From: Fibrobacter sp. UBA7003
Lineage (GTDB): Bacteria > Fibrobacterota > Fibrobacteria > Fibrobacterales > Fibrobacteraceae
Assembly: GCA_002449765.1 (NCBI GenBank)
Contig: DJXN01000001.1
Span: 8,947-72,946 of the forward strand
Reading direction: 5' to 3'
DNA length: 64,000 nucleotides
Shown: in pieces, positions 24,702 through 33,293 of the stretch
Position numbering within the stretch: the first letter of the stretch is position 1
How the letters are laid out: every line of letters begins with the position of its first letter
The notes under the pieces: generated by a model
Seen by the model: only the letters and a program-made list of their open reading frames with translations
What the model was told of the DNA's origin: nothing
Database searches by the model: none
Translations under genes and position numbers: made by a program

Positions 24702-26378
24702 ATGAATATGGGAATGCAGCTGGGACAATCCCAGCGACTCGAACAGACGATTTCGCCGCAGATGCTGCAGTCGGCGACCATCCTCCAGAAGACCTCGCAG
24801 GAACTGGAGAGCGCCATCGTGCAGGAAGTGGAATCGAACCCGCTCCTGGAACTCGACGACGAAATCCCGGAAAGCCAGCCCGAAACCCGCGACTCCGAGA
24901 ACCAGGGCGAAGACGAATACGCCTCGGGTTCTTCCGACGACATGGCGAAAGAAGTCGAGTTCGATTCGGGATCCCTCGAAGACAGCGCCGACATGGACTA
25001 CGACATCCTCGAGAACACGACGAATTCCGACATGGAACGCCGTCTCTCCGACGGCACCGCCGATACCGATGCCCCGTTCAAGGACCTGAACAGCGCCCCC
25101 GCCGACCCCGACGAACTCTGGGACCGCCCGCAAAAAGACCGCGACCAGAGCCTCCAGGACAACCTGAGAAACCAGCTGCGCGACTGGAACGGCACAAGGG
25201 AACTCTTCAAGCAGCTGAAGCAGGCGGGCTGTTCGGAGCAACGGTTCCGCGACCTGGTGCAGTACCTTATCGACAGCCTCGACGAGAACGGATTTTTGCA
25301 GAGCGCCCCCGACGAGGCCATGGTAAAAATCCTTTCGGACAACGACAAGTTCGTCGTGGAGGCAGAACGCGTCATCCGCGGCGAAATCCCGCTCGAAAAC
25401 GCGAGCCTCCCCGTGGCCGAGGCGATACACGTGCTGCAGACGTTCAAGCCGCTCGGCATCGGCGCGCGCAACCTCCAGGAATGTTTCCTCATCCAGGCAC
25501 GCGCCTGCGACAACTTCCCGAAAGTCGCACTCGAAATCGTCGAGAACCATTTCGAGGACCTCATGGCGCTCCGCTACACAAAGATTGCGAAGAGCATGGC
25601 GCGGAGTACGGAAGAAGTGCAGAAGGCGATAACGTCGCTCTCGAAATTCTCGCCGCATCCGGGACGCCAGATTTCGAACGCGCCGCTCCAAATCAAGAAT
25701 GCCGACATGAGCGTCGTCGAAAAGAAGGGGCGCTTCGAAGTCGAATGCACCAAGGCCGCGTCCCGCATTACCAAGCGGCTGCACGTGAACAAGCTTTACG
25801 CCGACATGCTGAACGACAAGGGGCTGGACAAGGATACCCGCGAATACATCAGCAACAGCAAGCGCAAGGCCGAGGAATTCATCAGCGCAGTCAACGGCCG
25901 CTTCAGCACCATGGAACAGGTGATGCGCGCCATCGTCAAGCGCCAGGAGGCCTTCTTCAGGGGTGGCCCCGCGTTCCTCAAGCCCATGATCCTCCAGGAT
26001 ATCGCCGACGAGGTGGGGCGCGACCTATCGACCATCAGCCGCGTCACCAACGGCAAGTACGTGGACACCCCCTACGGAATCTACGAGCTCAAGCAGTTCT
26101 TCACTTCGGGCGTGCGCAAGCAGGCGACGCAGGCCACGGACGTTCCGGCAGCGGACGGCGGCACCCAGGCGGCAGGAGAAGAAATCATCGGCTCCGCGCA
26201 GATTCTCGACGCCATCAAAAAGCTAATCGACAACGAGGACAAGAAGAAACCGCTTTCGGACCAGGCCATCGCCGACGCGCTCAACTCGATGGGGCTCGGG
26301 GTCGCACGCCGCACCGTGGCAAAATACCGCGAGACGGAACTGAAGATTCTGCCCGCACGTTTCAGAAAAAGCGTGTAG
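24702..26378 (+). CDS. rpoN: RNA polymerase sigma-54 factor
   Basis: 558 aa. Region I: Gln-rich activator-interaction segment LGQSQRLEQTISPQMLQSATILQ, ending with VESNPLLEL. Acidic region II (~50-130). Region III: core-binding domain, helix-turn-helix (DVGRDLSTISRVTNGKYVDTP) and the invariant RpoN box ARRTVAKYRE near the C-terminus. Recognises -24/-12 promoters and needs AAA+ activators. Position after lptB is the usual arrangement. The gene ends 5 bp from the stop of the opposing zinc-ribbon gene, with no terminator hairpin between. Confidence 0.97.
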   Translation: MNMGMQLGQSQRLEQTISPQMLQSATILQKTSQELESAIVQEVESNPLLELDDEIPESQPETRDSENQGEDEYASGSSDDMAKEVEFDSGSLEDSADMDYDILENTTNSDMERRLSDGTADTDAPFKDLNSAPADPDELWDRPQKDRDQSLQDNLRNQLRDWNGTRELFKQLKQAGCSEQRFRDLVQYLIDSLDENGFLQSAPDEAMVKILSDNDKFVVEAERVIRGEIPLENASLPVAEAIHVLQTFKPLGIGARNLQECFLIQARACDNFPKVALEIVENHFEDLMALRYTKIAKSMARSTEEVQKAITSLSKFSPHPGRQISNAPLQIKNADMSVVEKKGRFEVECTKAASRITKRLHVNKLYADMLNDKGLDKDTREYISNSKRKAEEFISAVNGRFSTMEQVMRAIVKRQEAFFRGGPAFLKPMILQDIADEVGRDLSTISRVTNGKYVDTPYGIYELKQFFTSGVRKQATQATDVPAADGGTQAAGEEIIGSAQILDAIKKLIDNEDKKKPLSDQAIADALNSMGLGVARRTVAKYRETELKILPARFRKSV

Positions 26379-26383
26379 AAAAA

Positions 26384-27226
26384 CTAAAGGACGAACTTGA
26401 TAACGACGTTTATCACCACGATGGCGATAACGGTCAGACAGCCGCAGCCGAGGCAGGTATCCTTAAAGCTGGTCTTCTCCTCTACGACACGCGGCTGGGT
26501 ATTGGGTTGACGGAATACGCCATCAGGCACTTCCTCGCCACCTTCGTCGGGAACGTCATCGTCCTCGCCTTCCCCATCTTCCTCATCTTCATCATCGTCA
26601 TCACCGTCATCTTCGGCGAGCTCGATTGACACGGTCGCCCCGTATAGATCCTCGAGGATGCTCTTCATCGACTCAGCTTCGTTTCTGGAAACCGATTCTG
26701 CAACGACACTGCCCGGATTGTCGACACATTCTTCGGCTTCGTCGGAATCCATTCCATAGCTTGCTCTAGTGAGTTCCTCGATAATTTCCTGCTTCTTGCT
26801 AGGATTGATTTCCATGAGGAAAACATCATAGAGGTTGTCGTCGCGTTCGGGCTCCTCGAATTCCTCTATGGAAACAGTCGCGCCGCTCGCCTCGATTTCC
26901 CTTTTCGCCTTTTGCGCCTCTTCCAAGGTAAGCCGCGCCGCAACAATGGAATCAGGGGTGTCGACGCAATATTTGGCTTCGGAGAGGCCGATTTCGTAGA
27001 GGGAGCGGATTTTCTTGAGGACATCCATCTTCCTTGCCGGATCCACCGACTTGAGGTGGATGGCGTAGACTACCTCGCCTTCCTCTTCGTTATCGTCGTC
27101 TTCGACCGCATCCACGTTTTTTGTAACGGCAGCACTTACTTCGGCGGCTTCCTGCTTTGCGCCGCACTTGGGGCAGAACTTCGCTCCGTCCTTTATAGTG
27201 GCTCCACACTGGATACAAAAGGCCAT
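26384..27226 (-). CDS. Zinc-ribbon membrane protein with two L7/L12-like domains
   Basis: 280 aa, GGAG before ATG 27226. N-terminal zinc ribbon CIQCG...CPKCG (residues 4-23). Two domains, about 50-120 and 130-200, each read as the C-terminal fold of ribosomal protein L7/L12: hydrophobic strand, 'K..vl..ir....lgL.EAk..Vd.....V......eEA......l...GA.VsI'. A very acidic linker (Asp/Glu run) follows, then a C-terminal membrane anchor with CLGCGCLTVIAIVVINVVIKF. L7/L12 CTDs bind partner proteins; here the substrate is unknown. Last gene of the seven-gene operon. Confidence 0.75.
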   Translation of the reverse strand: MAFCIQCGATIKDGAKFCPKCGAKQEAAEVSAAVTKNVDAVEDDDNEEEGEVVYAIHLKSVDPARKMDVLKKIRSLYEIGLSEAKYCVDTPDSIVAARLTLEEAQKAKREIEASGATVSIEEFEEPERDDNLYDVFLMEINPSKKQEIIEELTRASYGMDSDEAEECVDNPGSVVAESVSRNEAESMKSILEDLYGATVSIELAEDDGDDDDEDEEDGEGEDDDVPDEGGEEVPDGVFRQPNTQPRVVEEKTSFKDTCLGCGCLTVIAIVVINVVIKFVL

Positions 27227-27229
27227 ACT

Positions 27230-28213
27230 CTACTCCTTCATGATTTTCGACTTGAGTTCTTCAAAGGAAACATGTGCGTCAAGGACAGGGATATCGATCT
27301 TGCCGCTCAGGATGTTGAAGAAGAACGGTACGATATGCGCGAGGTTCAGCGGGTCGGAAGCGCTTCCGTCTTCCTTGATGAGGGAATACGACTTCAGCAG
27401 CTGGGGGCCGAGGCTCGCCGCGGTAATCAGGAAATGATTTTCCATCTTCTCGAAGTTCACGAGGTCGGCGACAATAATACGGGCCGCCACGGAGTAGCTG
27501 TTGACCACGTACTGGTTGCCGTCCTTGTCCGACAGGTTCATGTACTGGGCGTCTTCCTGGAGGTTCATCTCGATGCGACCCGTGTTCGGCTTGGAAGCCT
27601 CTCCCTTGAAGAGGGAACCGAGATCAGCCAGGGAGATGTTGTTGAAAATGGTGCCCGGAATCTGTTCGATGGGTTCCACCGAGAACGATGTCGGGTACAG
27701 CATGTAGTTGATGCCTTCCGCCTTCACGTGCGACGAATTGAAGAGCCCGACGATGGAATTCTTGATAGTCAGGTTCTTCGAGGCAAAGACGCCACCGAGC
27801 ACGACCGAGTTCTCGAGCGTCACCGTCTCGGCGAAAATGCTACCGGCGACAAAGCAGTTTTTCAGCGACACCTTGGGAGCGTTCACATCCGAGCCGAAAA
27901 CGACGCGGCCCGAATTGACGAGGGCCGAGATACGGTCGGAACTTCCGACCGCCTTCGTGAACAGCACCGTGTTCTTGCTGGTGGCGAGCACGTAGATTTC
28001 GCTTTCCGCGAATACCGACTTCGCAAAGCGCGTCGGGCCGCTTTCCACCTGCAGCTTGTCGGCATAGACGGCGCCGTCGATTTCCACGTTTCCTTGGACC
28101 GTCACGTTTCGCTTCAGTTCCTTGGTGCCGGTAGGGATAATGGAAGATTTGACACGGTTGTCCTTGAGGATAACGTCGTTGCTACCGATGCGGATGTCTG
28201 TCATGTCACTCAT
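27230..28213 (-). CDS. Bactofilin-like polymer-forming protein
   Basis: 327 aa. The first ~180 residues show right-handed beta-helix periodicity typical of bactofilins: NVTVQGNVEIDGAVYADKLQVES, SVFAESEIYVLA, KNCFVAGSIFAETVTLENSVVLGGVFASKNLTI. The C-terminal ~140 residues are mixed and not recognised, an extension over normal bactofilins (~100-200 aa). No membrane segment. Likely a cytoplasmic scaffold for the membrane proteins of this operon. Three nt separate its stop from the downstream start. Confidence 0.65.
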   Translation of the reverse strand: MSDMTDIRIGSNDVILKDNRVKSSIIPTGTKELKRNVTVQGNVEIDGAVYADKLQVESGPTRFAKSVFAESEIYVLATSKNTVLFTKAVGSSDRISALVNSGRVVFGSDVNAPKVSLKNCFVAGSIFAETVTLENSVVLGGVFASKNLTIKNSIVGLFNSSHVKAEGINYMLYPTSFSVEPIEQIPGTIFNNISLADLGSLFKGEASKPNTGRIEMNLQEDAQYMNLSDKDGNQYVVNSYSVAARIIVADLVNFEKMENHFLITAASLGPQLLKSYSLIKEDGSASDPLNLAHIVPFFFNILSGKIDIPVLDAHVSFEELKSKIMKE

Positions 28214-28236
28214 TTTGATTCTCCGATTTTAAAATT

Positions 28237-29316
28237 TCAGTTTGCCCCGTCCTGCTTCCACAGGCGATTGATCATCTCGGCAACCCTATTGTTCTTGTTC
28301 CTGTTCGCCTCTTCCGTGCCGTCCATCCATTTCTCGGTTTCCGACTGGAAGTAGAAATCCATCTTTTCCTTTTCCTCGCTTGACAGCGGCATTTCTTCCT
28401 TGTCAATTTCCTCGAGAACCCTCTTCGACATTATCTGTCGCAGGTTGAACGGAATATCCGATGGAATCTTGGCTTCGGTATAGGTTTCCTGGGTATCGAA
28501 CCTGTCAGCCGTCACACCCATGACCGGAACATAGGTAAAGTTCTTTTGCTCCGTCGGTTCTCCATGGACAATCGCCTGCATGTAATTCTCGTATTCCCTT
28601 TCCTGGTCGAGTATGGTCGAGATCCCGGCGATGGCCTCCTGGATGCGGCGGCGCAGCGAAGAAATTTCCAGCTGGATCTGGTAGGCCGGATTCTCTTCCG
28701 CAGAGATAAGGGTTCCTGCAACACCCGACTTGATGAACCGCTGCGCAAGGGCGTTCTTCCCTGCCGCATTGGCTTCAAATGCAGGCGCATCGAGGCTACG
28801 GATGCGACGGTTCAGCGCTTCGTCCAGGCCGTCGAACAGTTCCAGATACTGCCTGCTGATGCGGGAATAGTCCCTCTCCATGGTCTCCTTCTGGACAGCG
28901 ACCAGCTTCGATATCGAATTGATCCGCGCGAGCAGGGCCTCGAACTTGCTGTACATCTCGGCAAGCTGCTGCGAAATCTCGGATTTCACCATGTTGTAGA
29001 AGCCGCTGACAATCGTCTGCGAAATCTTTTCGCCAGACTTCTTGATGGTTGCCACCTGGGCCACATTCATGGCAGCCACGGAACCAGTCAATTCCGTCAC
29101 CGAATTGCGGCAGTCCCTGGCCGATTCATTGAAGGGGGCATCGTCCACATACAAGTCGACATTCACGTCCAGGTAGTCCTTGTCCGCGACTTCGACGGCC
29201 CTATGCCGGGTCCGCACGGGACTGTTCTGTCCGCCACCACCGAGGTATTCGGTGATATACTCGGTGTGCGTAGGCACCTGGACGCTAAAAGACTTGCTAC
29301 CGGCCTTGTAACTCAT
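28237..29316 (-). CDS. Coiled-coil cytoplasmic protein, paralogue of next gene upstream
   Basis: 359 aa, GGAGG before ATG 29316, overlapping the upstream stop by ATGA. Residues ~85-175 are helical (IKKSGEKISQTIVSGFYNMVKSEISQQLAEMYSKFEALL... DYSRISRQYLELFDGLDEALNRRI) and align with the neighbour at the same position. The remainder is poorly conserved and charged. No signal or membrane segment. Family not recognised; co-expression with SPFH and zinc-ribbon proteins suggests a structural subunit on the inner membrane, in the way PspA-type proteins pair with SPFH proteins. Confidence 0.65.
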   Translation of the reverse strand: MSYKAGSKSFSVQVPTHTEYITEYLGGGGQNSPVRTRHRAVEVADKDYLDVNVDLYVDDAPFNESARDCRNSVTELTGSVAAMNVAQVATIKKSGEKISQTIVSGFYNMVKSEISQQLAEMYSKFEALLARINSISKLVAVQKETMERDYSRISRQYLELFDGLDEALNRRIRSLDAPAFEANAAGKNALAQRFIKSGVAGTLISAEENPAYQIQLEISSLRRRIQEAIAGISTILDQEREYENYMQAIVHGEPTEQKNFTYVPVMGVTADRFDTQETYTEAKIPSDIPFNLRQIMSKRVLEEIDKEEMPLSSEEKEKMDFYFQSETEKWMDGTEEANRNKNNRVAEMINRLWKQDGAN

Positions 29317-30272
29317 GTGTTACCTCCGGTAACCCATGATTGCAGGTCGCTCGCGGCGAACATCTTCTTCACTTCCTCCGCGATGCGCGGGTTCAGCGAT
29401 GCAAATTCAGGAAGCGCCGTCATCGCCTCAAACAGGGCGTTCCTCTTCTCCTCGGAAGAGTTGTCCCACGATGCGTTCCTCGCGCTCTCGAGGCAGGTAG
29501 TCGTAATCGTGCCGCGTTCTTTCAACCGGCCGTCTTCCGGCAGGGCCACGTTCCATACGTTGGAATCCTGCTGGTGAAGGCTTTCTGCTTCCGAAACCAC
29601 TACAGGAACGTATTCCATGGCCGGAGTCTCCAGGGCCCCATCGCACATGATGGGCTTCATCTTGCTCTCGTAATCCTTCTCCTCTTCCATGGTTCCGGAA
29701 AGGCTGTCCAGCGCCATGTTCGCATGCTTCTTCAGTTCCGCGTTGATGAACATCTGTGAAGCCGGCAGCGATTCCTTCGCATAGCAGATGGCCGACGCCA
29801 CGTTCTTCGTAGTGGACTTGAAAATCAGGCTCTTCTTCTTTTCGGAAAGGTTGACCGCGGGCTTGTTGAGTTCCGTAATGCGGTTTTTCAGATTCTTGTC
29901 GAGCGTCCTGAACGTTTCGATATAGCGGCGGCTGATACGCTGGTAGTCCACCTGCGCCGTGAGGAGAATCTCGTGAATCTTCTTCGAGATGCTCTGCATC
30001 AACGCGAGCTTGGAATTCGCCGCATTCTCGTGAACAGCGAGCTTCTGGCTAATCTGCGACGCGATCAGGGAATAGAATCCGTAGTTCACGTTCTCGCAAA
30101 TCTGCTTTGCCGACCTCTTTTCCTGGGCGATAACCGCAGCTTCCATTGCAACCACGGCTCCCGTCGTCCTGTCGACGGAAGAGGTTACCTCGTCCACCTT
30201 CCGCGCGAGAGGCCGCACGTCGATGGTGATGGCTTCGGTATGGTCGGCTCCGAATGACGAAAACAGACCCAT
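29313..30272 (-). CDS. Coiled-coil cytoplasmic protein, paralogue of next gene downstream
   Basis: 319 aa from ATG 30272, with GGAGG 7 nt upstream; a TTG at 30278 is possible but less likely. Shares with its neighbour the helical core: KRSAKQICENVNYGFYSLIASQISQKLAVHENAANSKLAL... DYQRISRRYIETFRTLDKNLKNRI. Same order N-terminal short segment, core, C-terminal helices. It overlaps the downstream gene by four bases. Function unknown. Confidence 0.65.
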   Translation of the reverse strand: MGLFSSFGADHTEAITIDVRPLARKVDEVTSSVDRTTGAVVAMEAAVIAQEKRSAKQICENVNYGFYSLIASQISQKLAVHENAANSKLALMQSISKKIHEILLTAQVDYQRISRRYIETFRTLDKNLKNRITELNKPAVNLSEKKKSLIFKSTTKNVASAICYAKESLPASQMFINAELKKHANMALDSLSGTMEEEKDYESKMKPIMCDGALETPAMEYVPVVVSEAESLHQQDSNVWNVALPEDGRLKERGTITTTCLESARNASWDNSSEEKRNALFEAMTALPEFASLNPRIAEEVKKMFAASDLQSWVTGGNT

Positions 30273-30274
30273 AA

Positions 30275-32464
30275 TCAAGCCTCCTCGTTATCTATCTGCG
30301 CTCCGCACTCTTCGCAGAACTTGGAACCGGCCGGGATCTTGGCCCCGCATTCCGTGCAGAACACGAATGCGCCCGCTTCCGCACCGGAAGCATCCCCGGA
30401 TTCTTCCTCCGCAGCGGCTTCCACATTTTCCTCCGCAGCGGAAGCGGCGGTATCTACAGCGGTATCTGCGGCAGCCACATCCTCTGCGACGGGAGCATCC
30501 TCTTCGGCGGGCAGCGGTTGCACTTCCTTCTCTTCGACACCCATATTCTCGTACTTTTCGAGAATCGAGTCCACTTCCTTGATGAGGTTCAAGGAGAAGT
30601 CTTCCATCATGTCCTCGGACACCTGCGGCTCGGGCGGCAGTTCCGCGTTCGCAGCCATATAGGCGTTGATGGCCAGCAGCGACCTGCGGCGGTCATCGAG
30701 TTCCTGGACGCTGTCGGAAGACACGGCGATATCCTTCGCCTCGGCATCGCGCAGCGTCGCCTCGAAGTATTCCACATACTTGAAGCGTTCCGACTTCTGC
30801 TGGATATCCTCGGCCACGCGGTCCATGTATTCGGAGAATTCCTCCTGCTGGCGCCTGCACGCCGCAGCCTGCACTTCCATGGCAGCGAGCGCTTCCGCCT
30901 TCTTGTCCTTGACCTGCACCTCGCCTGCGGCAAGCGAACCGCTCTGCTTCATATCGTCGAGCGACTGCTGCAGCGCCTTGTACGTATTCAGCGCCGTCAT
31001 GAATTCCGAGTTCGCGCTCATGAAGTCGCGGATAAGGTCCTGGGCGGCGGCACGGTTTCTTGCGTTGAAGTCGTCCGCGTCACGATGCCACTGCATCAGG
31101 TAATCCGTCTTCTGGTTCTCGATATCGTTGTACACGTCGAGACGGTCCTTGCGGTTCTCTTCCATCAGGTTCTCAATAAGCGGCGCGAACACTTCTTCCT
31201 GAATCTGGTTCATGGAGAACGGCATGCTGGTTCTCGAGCCGTCCTCGGCAAGCCAGACGGACTGGAACAGGTCATACTTCACGCGCGAAGAAGCCTGCAG
31301 GTTGAACGGCTTGTAGGAAGTCGAATCTTCCTTGAAATCGAAGGCCACGTTCCGGATGCGCTCGATTTCTTCGGCTTCCAGGACGGGAGAATACTGGTTG
31401 TAGGCGGCCTTCAATACGTTTGCGAAGATGCCGTTGCAGTAATCGATCAGCTTGTCGCAGCTGCTCGCCTTGCTGGCCGAAATCACCTGGATGGATTCGC
31501 CCAGGGTCTTCATCAGGGCCTTGTAGTAATCGACATGGCTTGCGCCGCTGGAGGCATCGCTCTGTTCCATGTTCTTCTTCATGATATTGATATCATTGAA
31601 CACCTTGAGCGACGTATCGAACTTCTTCTCGTCGAACACGTTGACGACCGGATGTCCGGCCGGAGCCTCGCTTGTCGCGAAATTCTTGAGGAAGTTGTCT
31701 TCCTTGGAATTGGGCTTCACGAGCGGAAGCGACACCGACTTCCTTTCGCTGTCACCGAGCAGGTAGCGGATATTTCTCACCTGCCTGTCGATGGAGCTCA
31801 TGTAGTCGTGCATCGTCACGTTCTGCATCGAGGTCGAATAGTCGGCCGTATCGATCTGTTCCGTTTCGTCGGAACCTTCCACGACCGGAATCTTCTTGAT
31901 TTCCTCGGCCACGGAATTGAGAGTCTCGTTCCATTCTTCCGGCTTGCGAATCGTGGAAAGGCTGAACTTCGTCTGTTCCGTCCCTTCGGTAAGGTCCACG
32001 GAGATATGTCCGTTTCCAAACGGCACGTTCATCTCGACCGGGACATAGGCCACGCCAATCTTCGAGACCTTGTAGTCGCGGCGGATATCGGCCTTCGCCT
32101 GTTCATAGGCGAGAATCTTCTGTTCCGCAGCCTCGACCTTCTTCCCGAGACCCGACAGCTTGACCGCGAACACGATGATGAAGACGACACCCAGGATCAT
32201 GAGGAAGACGCCCCCGCCCACGGAGGTCGTCGCGGCAAGGATAATACCGCCGATAGCCACCAGGATAAAGATGACGAGGCCCACGATGCTCGGAGTCTTG
32301 CTGTCCTTGATATGGTTTATCTCGTTCCGGGTCTCGTCGATTTTCGATTCAAGTCCCATTTCTTCCGTGACGATTTTTTCGGCAGCGGTCTTATAGTAGT
32401 TGAACAGGATTTTGGCCTGGTCCTGGTAGATGTTTTCGGATTCCGCGAATATTTTTCCGGTCAT
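30275..32464 (-). CDS. Large membrane coiled-coil protein with C-terminal zinc ribbon
   Basis: 729 aa. A short helical head is followed by two membrane helices at ~60-105 (SIVGLVIFILVAIGGIILA and FLMILGVVFIIVFAV). A long, mostly helical cytoplasmic body (~110-640) follows, then a low-complexity Ala/Glu/Val stretch and a zinc ribbon CTECG...CEECG at the extreme C-terminus. The ribbon is the same type as in the SPFH and L7/L12-like proteins of this operon. Family not recognised. Two nt separate it from the next gene. Confidence 0.7.
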   Translation of the reverse strand: MTGKIFAESENIYQDQAKILFNYYKTAAEKIVTEEMGLESKIDETRNEINHIKDSKTPSIVGLVIFILVAIGGIILAATTSVGGGVFLMILGVVFIIVFAVKLSGLGKKVEAAEQKILAYEQAKADIRRDYKVSKIGVAYVPVEMNVPFGNGHISVDLTEGTEQTKFSLSTIRKPEEWNETLNSVAEEIKKIPVVEGSDETEQIDTADYSTSMQNVTMHDYMSSIDRQVRNIRYLLGDSERKSVSLPLVKPNSKEDNFLKNFATSEAPAGHPVVNVFDEKKFDTSLKVFNDINIMKKNMEQSDASSGASHVDYYKALMKTLGESIQVISASKASSCDKLIDYCNGIFANVLKAAYNQYSPVLEAEEIERIRNVAFDFKEDSTSYKPFNLQASSRVKYDLFQSVWLAEDGSRTSMPFSMNQIQEEVFAPLIENLMEENRKDRLDVYNDIENQKTDYLMQWHRDADDFNARNRAAAQDLIRDFMSANSEFMTALNTYKALQQSLDDMKQSGSLAAGEVQVKDKKAEALAAMEVQAAACRRQQEEFSEYMDRVAEDIQQKSERFKYVEYFEATLRDAEAKDIAVSSDSVQELDDRRRSLLAINAYMAANAELPPEPQVSEDMMEDFSLNLIKEVDSILEKYENMGVEEKEVQPLPAEEDAPVAEDVAAADTAVDTAASAAEENVEAAAEEESGDASGAEAGAFVFCTECGAKIPAGSKFCEECGAQIDNEEA

Positions 32465-32484
32465 GTTCTAATCCTTGTTTAACT

Positions 32485-33291
32485 CTAGTTCTTGTAGATA
32501 AGTTTTCTCGCCTGGAGCAGGCCAGCAAACGCGTTGATAGCATTCTGGATCTCATCGGCAGACGCCCCGCCCTGCTTGCAAAGGGAGCGCAGTGCAGAAA
32601 GGGATTCTACCATCTGGGCCTCGTAATCGAAAGCCTCGGCGCTGTTCGCAGGCGAAAGGTAGCGCAGGTCATTTTTGATTTTTGCGATAGCGTTCTTCTG
32701 CTCGGCCGGAATAGACGCATTGGCCGCGCATTCGACTTCCAGCAGCTGCGACTGCGAACGGAGCTGCGCAATCCGCGAAAACTCCTGCGTCTCGCGCTGC
32801 TTGACGGAGCCAATCTGGTGCGCGACCAGGCAGCCGAAGAACATCTTCACCATGAAGGCAAAGAATAGGATGAGCTGAATGACGACCACCGCGTAGAAAA
32901 TCAGGTCGCTGTAGTGAGCCGCCTGCTGCATGATTTCGCTGTTCTCGCCCACCACCTTCTCGATCCAGTCCTTTGGCAGCCCCATGAACCAGCCAATGAC
33001 TATATTGCGCGAGATGACAAAGATCAGAAGCGCAATCGAGGAGGCGCAGTAAGCGGTTATCGCAAACCACGACGCGGTATAGGCGGCAATCGCCTTTTCC
33101 ACGTTCTCCGTCTTCGGCAGGATGCTGAAGAACGTGAACGGAGCCATCACCATGACATACATCACAATGATGGAAATGCATGTGAATATGAACTCCCTAG
33201 AACACTCGCCATCGCCATGGACGAGGAACAGGGCCAGTATAATCACTCCAAGCCCGAAAGCGAAAATAAATGCTCTAAAAAAGTTCAGCAT
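32485..33291 (-). CDS. Four-helix membrane protein
   Basis: 268 aa. Predicted membrane segments: ~8-25 (FIFAFGLGVIILALFLV), ~36-56 (FTCISIIVMYVMVMAPFTFF), ~76-98 (WFAITAYCASSIALLIFVI) and ~130-155 (LIFYAVVVIQLILFFAFMV). The cytoplasmic C-terminal ~100 residues are helical. The start is 3 nt after the end of the SPFH gene. No family recognised; probably a membrane partner of the SPFH protein. Confidence 0.7.
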   Translation of the reverse strand: MLNFFRAFIFAFGLGVIILALFLVHGDGECSREFIFTCISIIVMYVMVMAPFTFFSILPKTENVEKAIAAYTASWFAITAYCASSIALLIFVISRNIVIGWFMGLPKDWIEKVVGENSEIMQQAAHYSDLIFYAVVVIQLILFFAFMVKMFFGCLVAHQIGSVKQRETQEFSRIAQLRSQSQLLEVECAANASIPAEQKNAIAKIKNDLRYLSPANSAEAFDYEAQMVESLSALRSLCKQGGASADEIQNAINAFAGLLQARKLIYKN

Positions 33292-33293
33292 GT

